Assembly: GCF_004217045.1 (NCBI RefSeq)
Contig: NZ_SGXM01000005.1
Coordinates: 124,001 to 188,000 of the forward strand
Length of the DNA: 64,000 nucleotides
Reading direction: 5' to 3'
Source of the DNA: Cupriavidus agavae
GTDB lineage: Bacteria; Pseudomonadota; Gammaproteobacteria; Burkholderiales; Burkholderiaceae
The position numbers were made by a program, and so were the translations under genes. Each line of letters begins with the position of its first letter. Within the stretch, counting starts at the first letter, position 1. Of the stretch, positions 53,039 through 61,274 are shown one piece after another. The notes below the pieces were generated by a model. It did no database searches and was not told the origin of the DNA. It worked only from the letters and a program-made list of their open reading frames with translations.

Positions 53039-54439
53039 ATGCAGACCAAAAATACGTTGACTTGGGTCGCGTCGCTGTCCTTGCTGGCAGCGCCCGCCTG
53101 GGCCGCGCAGCCCGTGCCGGTCAGTTCCGCAGCGTCACCGGCCAAGCCGGGCGCCTCCGCCACATCCTCGCAGCCGGCCCTGACGCTGGCGGCCAGGCCG
53201 ATGCCCCGGGCCACCACGCCCGCGGCCGAAACCTTCGAACTCCAGCAACTGCTGGAACTCGCCCAGACGACCAACAAGGGCGTGGAAGCCGCCCAGGCGA
53301 ACGTGGATGCCGCCACGGCCGCCATCACCACGGCGCGCGCCTATCCGAACCCGCAGGTGGAAGTGATGTATGGCCGCCTGCACGGCAAGGAGGCCGGCGT
53401 GCCCAGCGGCAATGCGCCGTCCTACGCGTTCGTGCAGAAGTTCGACTATCCGAACCAGCGCAGCCTGCGCGAGCGGATGGCCGGGCGTGGCCTGGAAGCC
53501 ACCGCCGCGCAGCGCCAGACCTTCCGCGCCGAACTGGCCAGCCGGGTCAAGACCGCGTACTTCCAGGTACTGCGCCGGGAGACCGAACTGGCCGCCGCGC
53601 GCGAGGACCTGAACCTCATGCGCCAGATCCAGGAGCGCGCCAAGGTGCGCGTGGATGTGGGCGAGGCGCCGCGCTACGAGCTGATCAAGGCCGATACCGA
53701 ACTGCTGGCGGCGCAGAAGACGCTGCAGACGGCCGAGCTGCGCGTGGCACAGGCCAAGAACTCGCTGCGCCAGCAGGTGGGTGGGTCGATGCCGGCCGAC
53801 TTCGCGCTGCAGGGCAGCTTGTCCAACACGCCGGCCGTGCCGGACCTGGCCGTGCTGCGTGACACGCTGCAGGCCAACAACGCCGAGCTGGCCCAGCGCC
53901 GCAGCGAACTCGAACGCGCCCAGCTGGGCGTGGACTACCAGCGCTCGCTGCGCTGGCCCGAGGTGGCGGTGCGCGCCGTGACGGACCGCCAGCCGGACAA
54001 CAACGTCAACCAGATCGGCCTGGTCATGACGATTCCGCTCTGGGACCGCCGCAGCGGCCCGGTGGGCGAGGCGACCGCGCAGGCCACCCAGGCCCGTACG
54101 GCGCTGGAGGCGCGCGAGTTCGAGCTGACGCAGGAACTGAGCAACGCCTACCAGCAGTACGAGATCACGCAGGCGCAGGTCACCGCGCTGGAATCGGGCA
54201 TCGTGCGCGAGGCCGAATCGGCGCTGGGCGTGGCGGAAGCCGCCTACCGCTTTGGCGAGCGCGGCATTCTCGACTACCTCGATGCGCAGCGTGTGCTGCG
54301 CAATGCCCGTAACGAGCTGATCACCGCGCAGTACGAACTGCAGGTTGCCGCCATCCAGATTGAAAAGCTCATGTCGGCCACGCCCGGTGCTCCCACCGGC
54401 GCCGCGCCCTCCATGCCTGTCTCCCCGAATCTGAACTGA
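53039..54439 (+). CDS. czcC: outer-membrane efflux protein, CzcC/CusC type
   Basis: This 466-residue TolC-family channel protein has a signal peptide ending near AWAAQ (residue 22). Long amphipathic helices follow, with the repeated efflux-protein pattern: LLELAQTTNKGVEAAQANVD near 75, KFDYPNQRSLRERMAGRGLE near 135, RGILDYLDAQRVLRNARNEL near 415. The ATG at 53039 matches the signal peptide; upstream in-frame sequence does not. It is two bases from the adaptor gene. It forms the outer-membrane exit duct of the RND pump. Confidence 0.92.
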   Translation: MQTKNTLTWVASLSLLAAPAWAAQPVPVSSAASPAKPGASATSSQPALTLAARPMPRATTPAAETFELQQLLELAQTTNKGVEAAQANVDAATAAITTARAYPNPQVEVMYGRLHGKEAGVPSGNAPSYAFVQKFDYPNQRSLRERMAGRGLEATAAQRQTFRAELASRVKTAYFQVLRRETELAAAREDLNLMRQIQERAKVRVDVGEAPRYELIKADTELLAAQKTLQTAELRVAQAKNSLRQQVGGSMPADFALQGSLSNTPAVPDLAVLRDTLQANNAELAQRRSELERAQLGVDYQRSLRWPEVAVRAVTDRQPDNNVNQIGLVMTIPLWDRRSGPVGEATAQATQARTALEAREFELTQELSNAYQQYEITQAQVTALESGIVREAESALGVAEAAYRFGERGILDYLDAQRVLRNARNELITAQYELQVAAIQIEKLMSATPGAPTGAAPSMPVSPNLN

Positions 54440-54441
54440 AC

Positions 54442-55599
54442 ATGCGTCCCACTCATTCCCTGCTTTCCATTGCGGCCGCCGTCCTGACGGTGATGGCGCT
54501 GGCCGGTTGCTCCAAGGACCCCGAGCCCGCCGCCGAGGCGCCCAAGCTGCCGCCCGGCATCGTCAAGCCTGCGGAGAACCTGCAGAAGACCCTCAAGGTG
54601 GCCCCGGTGGCCACGTCCCCGTTCAGCGAGATGCTGCGCGTGGCCGGGCGGATCGATTTCGACGAACAGCGCGTGTCGCGCATCGGCGCTACCGTGACCG
54701 GCCGCGTGACCGAGCTGTACGCCGTGCTCGGCCAGGAGGTCAAGGCCGGCCAGGTGCTGGCCCGCCTGCACAGCAGCGAGCTGGGCGCCGCCCAGATGGC
54801 GTTCCTGAAGGCCGAGGCCCAGAATGACCTGCAGGCCCGCAACGCCGAGCGTGCGCGCCAGCTGTTCGACGCCGACGTGATCGGCCGCGCCGAACTGCAG
54901 CGCCGCCAGAGCGAATACGCGATTGCCGCGGCCGAGATGCGCGCCTACCGCGACCAGCTGCGCGTGCTGGGCATGTCTGCCGGCGCGATCTCCACGCTGG
55001 CGAAGAACGGCAGCATCGATTCGTACTCGCCGGTGTTCTCCAGCATCAACGGCACCGTGGTGGAGCGCAACGTGGCGCAGGGCCAGGTGGTGCAGCCCGC
55101 CGACGCGCTCTACACCGTGGCCGACCTCTCGCGCGTGTGGGTCGTGGCCGAGGTGCCCGAGCAGCAGGCCGCGCAGGTGGCCGAAGGCCAGAGCGTGGAG
55201 ATCGAGGTGCCCTCGCTGGCCAGCGGTACCGGCACGATCACCGGCAAGCTGATCTACGTGGGCCGCACCGTCAGCCCGCAGTCGCGGACCGTGCTGGTGC
55301 GGACCGAGGTCGAGAACAAGGGCGGCGCGCTGAAGCCGGCCATGCTTGCCAGCATGCTGATCGCTGGCAAGCCGGTGGATACGCTCGTGGTGCCCGGCTC
55401 GGCCGTGGTACGCGACGGCAACGACGAGCAGGTCTACGTGGAAACCGCGCCGGGCCAGTACCGCCTGACCCGCGTGAAGCTGGGCTCCGAGAGCGACGGC
55501 ATGCGCGTGGTGCAGGGCGGCATCAAGTCTGGCGACCGCATCGTGGTGGAGGGGGCTTTCCACCTCGACAACGAGCGCAAGCGCCTGGAACAGGGGTAA
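54442..55599 (+). CDS. czcB: RND periplasmic adaptor, CzcB/CusB type
   Basis: This 385-residue membrane-fusion protein is a lipoprotein (lipobox LAGC near residue 22). The barrel-sandwich half-motifs flank a helical hairpin: GATVTGRVTELYAVLGQEVK near 76 and SSINGTVVERNVAQGQVV near 200. A beta-barrel domain follows, with VAEVPEQQAAQVAEGQSVEI near 235. No N-terminal His/Met-rich metal-binding extension is present, unlike some CzcB and CusB. It lies between the outer-membrane and pump genes in one operon. Confidence 0.92.
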   Translation: MRPTHSLLSIAAAVLTVMALAGCSKDPEPAAEAPKLPPGIVKPAENLQKTLKVAPVATSPFSEMLRVAGRIDFDEQRVSRIGATVTGRVTELYAVLGQEVKAGQVLARLHSSELGAAQMAFLKAEAQNDLQARNAERARQLFDADVIGRAELQRRQSEYAIAAAEMRAYRDQLRVLGMSAGAISTLAKNGSIDSYSPVFSSINGTVVERNVAQGQVVQPADALYTVADLSRVWVVAEVPEQQAAQVAEGQSVEIEVPSLASGTGTITGKLIYVGRTVSPQSRTVLVRTEVENKGGALKPAMLASMLIAGKPVDTLVVPGSAVVRDGNDEQVYVETAPGQYRLTRVKLGSESDGMRVVQGGIKSGDRIVVEGAFHLDNERKRLEQG

Positions 55600-55605
55600 G
55601 CCGCC

Positions 55606-58600
55606 ATGATGACATCGCTTGTTGAAGCCGCTATCAAGCAGCGGCTGGTGGTGTGCGTGTTGGCGGTGGTGCTGTTCTTCTTCGGCCTGCGTGCCGCGAC
55701 CAAGCTGTCGGTGGATGCCTTCCCGGACGTGACCAACGTCCAGGTGCAGATCGCCACCGAAGCCGCCGGCCGCTCGCCCGAGGAAGTGGAGCGCTTCGTC
55801 ACCGTGCCCATCGAAATGTCGATGACCGGCCTGCCGGGCCTCGAAGAGATGCGTTCGCTGAACAAGGCGGGCCTGTCGCTGATCACGCTCGTGTTCACGG
55901 ACAAGACCGACGTCTACTTCGCGCGGCAGCTCGTCATGGAGCGGCTGATCGAGGTGGGCGGGCGCATGCCCGAGGGCGTGGCGCCGGTGCTTGGCCCCGT
56001 GTCCACTGGCCTGGGCGAGGTCTACCAGTACACGCTGGACCGCCCGGACGACGGCAACCGCGAACTGACGCAGGAAGAGTTGTCGGAGCGCCGCATCGCC
56101 CAGGACTGGGTGGTGCGCCCGCTGCTGCGCTCGATTCCCGGCGTGGCCGAAATCAACTCGCAGGGCGGCTTCGTGCGGCAGTACCAGGCACTGGTCAACC
56201 CGGAGCGCATGCGCCACTACGACATCAGCATCCAGCAGGTCTACCAGGCGCTGGCACGCAACAACGCCAATTCGGGCGGCGGCGTGCTGCCGCACTACGC
56301 GGAGCAGTACCTGATCCGCGGCGTGGGCCTGGCCAAGGGCGTCGGGGACATCGAGAGCATCGTGCTCAAGGAGGTCAACGGCACCCCGGTCTACCTGCGC
56401 GACGTGGCGCGCGTGACCATCGGCCACGAGGTGCGCCAGGGCGCGCTGGTCAAGAACGGCCAGACCGAGTCCGTGGGCGGCATCGTGATGATGATGCGCG
56501 GCGGCAACGCCAAGGAAGTGGTGAGCCGGGTCAAGGCCCGCGTGGCCGAGATCAACGACCGGGGCATGATTCCGGGCGGCCTGCAGATCGTGCCGTACTA
56601 CGACCGCAGCGAGCTGGTGGACGCGGCGCTGTGGACGGTGACCAAGGTGCTGCTCGAAGGCGTGGTGCTGGTGGTGATCGTGCTGTTCCTGTTCCTCGGG
56701 GACGTGCGCTCGTCGGTGATCGTGCTGGCCACGCTGGTGCTGACGCCATTGCTGACGTTCATCGTGATGAACCGGATGGGGCTGTCGGCCAACCTGATGT
56801 CGCTGGGGGGGCTGGCCATCGCCATCGGCCTGATGGTGGACGGCTCGGTGGTGGTGGTGGAGAACGCGTTCGAGCGGCTGGGCCACGCCGACAAGAGCGG
56901 GCTCACCAAAACCGAGATCCTGGTCAAGGCCGTGCAGGAAGTGGCCACGCCGGTGATCGTGGGCGTGGGCATCATCATCCTGGTGTTCCTGCCGCTGATG
57001 ACGCTGCAGGGCATGGAAGGCAAGATGTTCGCGCCGCTGGCGTTCACGATCTCGATCGCGCTGGCGATTTCGCTGTTCCTGTCGCTGACGCTGTCGCCGG
57101 TGCTGTCTTCGTACCTGCTCAAGGGCGGCGCGGAGCATGACACGAAGCTGATCGCCTTCATGAAGCGCAACTACCTGCGCATGCTGCACTGGGCGCTGGC
57201 CAACAGCAAGAAGACCGTGCTGTCGGCGGTGGGCCTGTTCGTGGCCACCGTGCTGATCGTGCCGCTGCTGGGTACGTCGTTCATCCCGGAAATGAAGGAA
57301 GGCTCGATCGTGCCCGCCATCGACCGCGTGCCGAACATCTCGCTCGAGGAATCGATCAAGATGGAGAAGCTGGCCAACAAGATGGTGCTGGAAGTGCCGG
57401 GCGTGAAGTCTGTGGTGTCCGGCGTGGGCCGTGGCGAGAGCCCGGCCGACCCGCAGGGTCAGAACGAATCGACGCCGATCGCCAGCCTCAAGGACCGCGA
57501 CGAGTGGCCCGACGGCTGGAACCAGGACGATATCGCCAACGCCATCCGCGAGAAGCTCAGCACCATCCCGGGCGTGCAGATCGTGATGGCGCAGCCGATC
57601 TCGGACCGCGTGGACGAAATGGTCAGCGGCGTGCGCTCTGACATCGCCGTGAAGATCTTCGGCGACGACCTCGACAAGCTGCGCGACCTGGCCGGCGAGA
57701 TCGCCCGCGTGGCCGGCGGCATCCAGGGCTCGCAGGATATCCGGATCGAGCGGATCTCGGGGCAGCAGTACCTGTCGATCGAGATCGACCGTGCCGCGAT
57801 TGCGCGCTACGGCCTGAACGTGTCGGACATCCACGACATCATCGAGATCGCCATCGGCGGCAAGCGCGCCACGGACATCTTCGAGGGCGAGCGGCGCTTT
57901 GCGGCGGCCGTGCGCCTGCCCGAGGAGTTCCGCAACAACGTGCAGGCCATCCGCCAGCTGCTGGTGCAGGCGCCGGACGGCGTGCAGGTGCCGCTGCAGA
58001 GCGTGGCGAAGATCGAGGTCAGCGACGGGCCGGCCCAGATCAGTCGCGAAATGGCCAAGCGCCGCGTGGTGGTGATGATCAACGTGAAGGATCGTGACCT
58101 GGGCGGCTTCGTGGCCGAACTGCAGTCCGCGACCGAAGCCAAGGTCAAGCTGCCCGAGGGCTACTACTACGAGTGGGGCGGCCAGTTCCAGAACATGGAA
58201 CGCGCCATGGGCCACCTGAAGATCATCGTGCCGATCACCATCGCCGCGATCTTCTTCCTGCTGTTCCTGCTGTTCAACTCGCTGCGCTTTGCCACGCTGA
58301 TCATCACGGTGCTGCCGTTCGCATCGATCGGCGGCATCATCGGGCTGTTCGTCACGGGCGAATACCTGTCGGTGCCGGCGTCGGTGGGCTTCATCGCGCT
58401 GTGGGGCATGGCCGTGCTCAACGGGGTGGTGCTGGTGTCGTACATCCGCACGCTGCGCGAGCAGGGCGCGTCGCTGCGCAATGCCGTGGTGCGCGGCGCC
58501 ACGCAGCGCTTCCGTCCGGTGATGATGACCGCCACGATCGCCATGCTGGGCCTGGTGCCGTTCCTGTTCTCCACGGGGCCGGGCTCCGAGGTGCAGCGGC

Positions 58601-58722
58601 CGCTGGCCGTGGTGGTGATCGGCGGCCTCATCACGTCGACGCTGCTGACGCTGGTGATGGTGCCGGTGCTGTACCGCTGGTTCGACGACCAGAAGCCGGA
58701 GCCGCGCGACATGTCGGTGTAA
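55606..58722 (+). CDS. czcA: heavy-metal efflux RND pump, CzcA family (HME)
   Basis: This 1038-residue proton-driven inner-membrane pump has 12 helices and two large periplasmic loops. The HME subfamily is clear from the start (VEAAIKQRLVVCVLAVVLFF), SVDAFPDVTNVQVQIATEA near 40 and GLPGLEEMRSLNKAGLS near 78. In helix 4 the proton-relay segment reads AIGLMVDGSVVVVENAFE near 405-422. The acidic residue of the CzcA DFG motif is missing, while the DG and EN residues are kept. This pattern fits divalent-cation pumps other than CzcA itself (ZneA-like), but the metal cannot be fixed. The gene is last in the operon and is followed by a terminator. Confidence 0.93.
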   Translation: MMTSLVEAAIKQRLVVCVLAVVLFFFGLRAATKLSVDAFPDVTNVQVQIATEAAGRSPEEVERFVTVPIEMSMTGLPGLEEMRSLNKAGLSLITLVFTDKTDVYFARQLVMERLIEVGGRMPEGVAPVLGPVSTGLGEVYQYTLDRPDDGNRELTQEELSERRIAQDWVVRPLLRSIPGVAEINSQGGFVRQYQALVNPERMRHYDISIQQVYQALARNNANSGGGVLPHYAEQYLIRGVGLAKGVGDIESIVLKEVNGTPVYLRDVARVTIGHEVRQGALVKNGQTESVGGIVMMMRGGNAKEVVSRVKARVAEINDRGMIPGGLQIVPYYDRSELVDAALWTVTKVLLEGVVLVVIVLFLFLGDVRSSVIVLATLVLTPLLTFIVMNRMGLSANLMSLGGLAIAIGLMVDGSVVVVENAFERLGHADKSGLTKTEILVKAVQEVATPVIVGVGIIILVFLPLMTLQGMEGKMFAPLAFTISIALAISLFLSLTLSPVLSSYLLKGGAEHDTKLIAFMKRNYLRMLHWALANSKKTVLSAVGLFVATVLIVPLLGTSFIPEMKEGSIVPAIDRVPNISLEESIKMEKLANKMVLEVPGVKSVVSGVGRGESPADPQGQNESTPIASLKDRDEWPDGWNQDDIANAIREKLSTIPGVQIVMAQPISDRVDEMVSGVRSDIAVKIFGDDLDKLRDLAGEIARVAGGIQGSQDIRIERISGQQYLSIEIDRAAIARYGLNVSDIHDIIEIAIGGKRATDIFEGERRFAAAVRLPEEFRNNVQAIRQLLVQAPDGVQVPLQSVAKIEVSDGPAQISREMAKRRVVVMINVKDRDLGGFVAELQSATEAKVKLPEGYYYEWGGQFQNMERAMGHLKIIVPITIAAIFFLLFLLFNSLRFATLIITVLPFASIGGIIGLFVTGEYLSVPASVGFIALWGMAVLNGVVLVSYIRTLREQGASLRNAVVRGATQRFRPVMMTATIAMLGLVPFLFSTGPGSEVQRPLAVVVIGGLITSTLLTLVMVPVLYRWFDDQKPEPRDMSV

Positions 58723-58773
58723 TGGCAATGGCATGATGCCGGCGCAGCCTCAGGCGCCGCATTACAATGACGG

Positions 58774-58810
58774 ACGGCCGGCATGCATCGCGCGTGCCGG
58801 CCGTTTTTTT
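58774..58810 (+). terminator. Rho-independent terminator of the RND operon
   Basis: Stem ACGGCCGGCA (58774-58783) with TGCCGGCCGT (58795-58804), then seven U. It lies 50 bases behind the pump gene. Confidence 0.88.
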
Positions 58811-58829
58811 CGTTCCGGAGTTCCCAACC

Positions 58830-59219
58830 ATGACAACGCATACGCGCCGCGGCCTCGCGGCGTCTGCCGTTCTGGCCCTCCTGCTGGCGCTGCCGGCCGT
58901 GGCGGGCGCCGCCTCGGCGTCGGCCCCCGGCCCCGATGGCTCGGTCAATACCGAACTGGGCCAGCGCGGCGGGCGTCCCGAGGCGCCCGAGGCGCCGTTC
59001 GCCTGCATGCAGGCCGTCAAGGCCAGGCTGCCCCATGCCGACAAGTTCCGCTGGACCGCCAGTACCACGCGCCGCGTGGCCGAGGACGTCTACAGCGTGG
59101 TGGGCGCCATCGAATACACCGACCAGGCCGGTCAGGCGCGCAAGGGCGACGCCCAGTGCGACGTGATGCGCGCGCCCGGCAACCAGTTCATCGTGCCGAA
59201 AGTCCGGCTGCCGCAGTAA
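58830..59219 (+). CDS. small secreted protein, unknown function
   Basis: This 129-residue protein has a signal peptide (MTTHTRRGLAASAVLALLLA, cleavage near AGAASA, residue 28). The mature part has two Cys (PFACMQAV and AQCDVM), probably a disulfide, and a compact pattern ending NQFIVPKVRLPQ. GGAG lies 9 bases before the ATG at 58830. No family was recognised. It sits just after the RND terminator, so it has its own promoter or depends on read-through. Confidence 0.7.
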   Translation: MTTHTRRGLAASAVLALLLALPAVAGAASASAPGPDGSVNTELGQRGGRPEAPEAPFACMQAVKARLPHADKFRWTASTTRRVAEDVYSVVGAIEYTDQAGQARKGDAQCDVMRAPGNQFIVPKVRLPQ

Positions 59220-59234
59220 GGCCGAAGCCGGGGC

Positions 59235-59264
59235 GGGGGACATGACATTTTTGTCATGTCCCCC
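59235..59264. repeat. perfect 13-bp hairpin, TTTT loop
   Basis: GGGGGACATGACA (59235-59247) and TGTCATGTCCCCC (59252-59264) flank TTTT. No U-run follows on the plus strand, so it is either an atypical terminator for the gene before it or a protein-binding palindrome. Confidence 0.6.
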
Positions 59265-59301
59265 GATACATGTGGACATCGGCGGGATCGTTTCCTAGTC
59301 T

Positions 59302-59318
59302 TGTGTACGTTGTACACA
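59302..59318. promoter_or_regulatory. palindrome TGTGTAC-N3-GTACACA upstream of the DUF1579 gene
   Basis: 7-bp perfect arms with a 3-base centre, 19 bases before the start codon, in the place of a repressor operator. The symmetry resembles TetR/GntR-type sites. No regulator gene is adjacent except the small HTH protein at 59849. Confidence 0.55.
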
Positions 59319-59337
59319 TATCTCAAGGAGACGTTGC

Positions 59338-59835
59338 ATGAACACGGAAGTCACCAACGAACATCGCTGGCTGCAAAAGCTGGTGGGCAAGTGGATGGCC
59401 GAGGGCGAGGCCCAGATGGGCCCGGACGCGCCGGCCGAGAAGTGGAAGATTCCCGAGCAGGTCAGCCAGATCGGCGACGTCTGGGTGCAGACGCGTTCCG
59501 AGGGCGATTTCCCGGGCTGCGGCCCGGCCACGACGGTGATGACGCTGGGCTACGACCCCGCGCGCAAGCACTTCGTGGGCACCTTCATCGGCTCGATGAT
59601 GACGCACATGTGGGTCTACGAAGGCGACCTGGAGGCCGATGGCCGCACGCTGACACTACGCGCCGATGGGCCGGCGTTCACGCCCGAGGGCACCGTGGTG
59701 GCGGGCAAGATGGCGAAATACCGGGACGTGATCGCGTTCCAGGACGACGACCACCGCACGCTGACCTCGTTCATGCAGGGCGACGACGGCCAGTGGACCC
59801 AGATCATGGAGGCGCGCTACCGGCGCGAGAAGTAA
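59338..59835 (+). CDS. DUF1579 family protein
   Basis: This 165-residue cytoplasmic protein has the DUF1579 pattern: an opening HRWLQKLVGKWMAEGEAQMG, then MTLGYDPARKHFVGTFIGSM near 62-81 and the closing WTQIMEARYRR. The family forms a small lipocalin-like beta-barrel and its function is unknown. CAAGGAG precedes the ATG, and a palindrome lies in the short leader. Proteins of this group often travel with YciI or sigma-70 ECF genes, none of which is present here. Confidence 0.85.
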   Translation: MNTEVTNEHRWLQKLVGKWMAEGEAQMGPDAPAEKWKIPEQVSQIGDVWVQTRSEGDFPGCGPATTVMTLGYDPARKHFVGTFIGSMMTHMWVYEGDLEADGRTLTLRADGPAFTPEGTVVAGKMAKYRDVIAFQDDDHRTLTSFMQGDDGQWTQIMEARYRREK

Positions 59836-59848
59836 AAGCGGGCCGGGC

Positions 59849-60172
59849 TCAGGCCCGGTCGAGTTCGCTGCTGTTCCACCAGGCTTCCAGCAGTGGCTGG
59901 AAGCGGTCGTCAGGCGCCGGCGGGGTGCGCGTGCTCTTGCGCGCCGGCGGCAGTTGCCGCCCGGTCAGCTGGTAGAAGACGGCCGCCGGCGGGGTGCCGG
60001 GACCGTAGGGCACATGGTCGATCACGCTCATCTGCCGCGCAGCCTTCAGCGCGCGCGTGGTCTCCTCGGGGGACAACCCGCACGCGTCGGCCAGCGCATC
60101 GCGGCGCAGGGGACCCTGCCGCTGCATGCCTTCCATCAGGAGATGTACGCAATCGCGCGTATTCCGTTTCAT
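59849..60172 (-). CDS. small winged-helix-like protein
   Basis: This 107-residue protein's N-terminal 60 residues read as a helix-turn-helix: HLLMEGMQRQGPLRRDALAD, then ACGLSPEETTRALKAARQMSV. A Pro/Arg-rich C-terminal half follows. The ATG at 60172 is chosen; the upstream frame looks like promoter DNA. It is convergent with the DUF1579 gene and divergent from imuA. It may be a transcription factor, but the family is uncertain. Confidence 0.6.
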   Translation of the reverse strand: MKRNTRDCVHLLMEGMQRQGPLRRDALADACGLSPEETTRALKAARQMSVIDHVPYGPGTPPAAVFYQLTGRQLPPARKSTRTPPAPDDRFQPLLEAWWNSSELDRA

Positions 60173-60335
60173 AGCAGCGCATTGTTCCGCACTGCCTGAG
60201 ACTTCACAATGACACTTGACAGTTGTTTGCAATCGGTGGCGTCTCAATAACGTCCCACTGTGGCAGCCACGCAAACGGCACCCCCAAAGCGTCGCACGCG
60301 GCACATCGCATCACTCCCTCTTGCATCGGACCCGA

Positions 60336-60355
60336 TACTGTATAAACATACAGTA
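60336..60355. promoter_or_regulatory. LexA (SOS) box upstream of imuA
   Basis: The core CTGTATAAACATACAG (60338-60353) matches CTGT-N8-ACAG perfectly, extended to TACTGT...ACAGTA. It lies 52 bases before the imuA start, as in other imuAB-dnaE2 cassettes. Confidence 0.9.
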
Positions 60356-60407
60356 TTCGTTAAATTCCTATGCCGGCGAGCCCTTGCGGACCGGCGCCGA
60401 TGTCACC

Positions 60408-61274
60408 ATGGCTGCGTCCCCGCATGTGCAGCCGTCGCTTCTGGCGGCGGACCATGCGCCCCCTTCTCTTCCCGAGCCCCGCGCGTCCGTGCGCGAACTC
60501 GAACATCGCTATCCCGGCCTGTGGCGCGCGGGGCAGCTGGGCCGTGCCGGCCGGCTGCCAGTGTGCCCCACCGGCTACGACGCGCTGACCGCCGAACTGC
60601 CCGGCGGCGGCTGGCCGGCGGGGGCGGTGTCCGAGCTGCTGCTGGCGCAGGAGGGCGCGGGCGAGCTGCGCCTGCTGATGCCGGCGCTGCGCACGCTGGC
60701 CGCCAGCGGCCGGCGCATCGGTCTGGTCAATCCTCCTTACCTGCCGAACGGTGCCGGGCTGGCGCCCGGGCTGCCCGCGCGCCTGCTCTACTGGGTGCGC
60801 CCCACGGCCGCCGCGACCATCGCCTCGCAGCGCACCGACATGCTCTGGGCCGCCGAGCAGATGCTGCGCAGCCAGGCGTTCGGCGCGATGCTGGTGTGGC
60901 TGGCCGGCGCCCGGCCCGAGGCGCTGCGGCGCCTGCAGGTGCTGGCGCAGGCCGGCGATACCGTGGTGTGGGTGCTGCGCCCGATGCGCGTGCTGCACGA
61001 ATCGTCGGCGGCGGTATTGCGGCTGGCGCTGGCGCCCGAACCCGGCAACCAGATGTCGATCGTCTTCCACAAGCGGCGCGGCCCGGTCCGCGATACGCCG
61101 CTGCTGCTGCCGCTCGAAGGCATGGCGCACGTGCCGCAACGCACGGGCGTGCCGGCGGTCGCTCCCGTTTCCGCCGCTTCTTCTGCTGTTCCCTCCCATG
61201 TTGCCGATGACGTTCTGGATCGCGGTGCACCTGCCGCGCCTGCCGCTGGACGCGCTGCAGCCGAGCTGGCCTGA
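60408..61274 (+). CDS. imuA: translesion synthesis protein ImuA
   Basis: This 288-residue RecA/SulA-like protein is required with ImuB and DnaE2 for DNA-damage-induced mutagenesis. The gene opens with a Pro/Ala-rich stretch, then LWRAGQLGRAGRLPVCPTGY near 42 and LPGGGWPAGAVSELLLAQEG near 66, the family's degenerate RecA start. The ATG at 60408 is in phase with this; an upstream frame to 60216 crosses the LexA box and is excluded. It overlaps imuB by about 75 bases in another frame. Expression should be LexA-repressed. Confidence 0.88.
   Translation: MAASPHVQPSLLAADHAPPSLPEPRASVRELEHRYPGLWRAGQLGRAGRLPVCPTGYDALTAELPGGGWPAGAVSELLLAQEGAGELRLLMPALRTLAASGRRIGLVNPPYLPNGAGLAPGLPARLLYWVRPTAAATIASQRTDMLWAAEQMLRSQAFGAMLVWLAGARPEALRRLQVLAQAGDTVVWVLRPMRVLHESSAAVLRLALAPEPGNQMSIVFHKRRGPVRDTPLLLPLEGMAHVPQRTGVPAVAPVSAASSAVPSHVADDVLDRGAPAAPAAGRAAAELA

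Noticed and set aside
54274..58734. 1486-codon open frame antisense to the efflux genes
   Set aside because: It is the shadow of czcCBA in a G+C-rich codon pattern: His/Arg/Gln-rich, without domains, ribosome site or signal.
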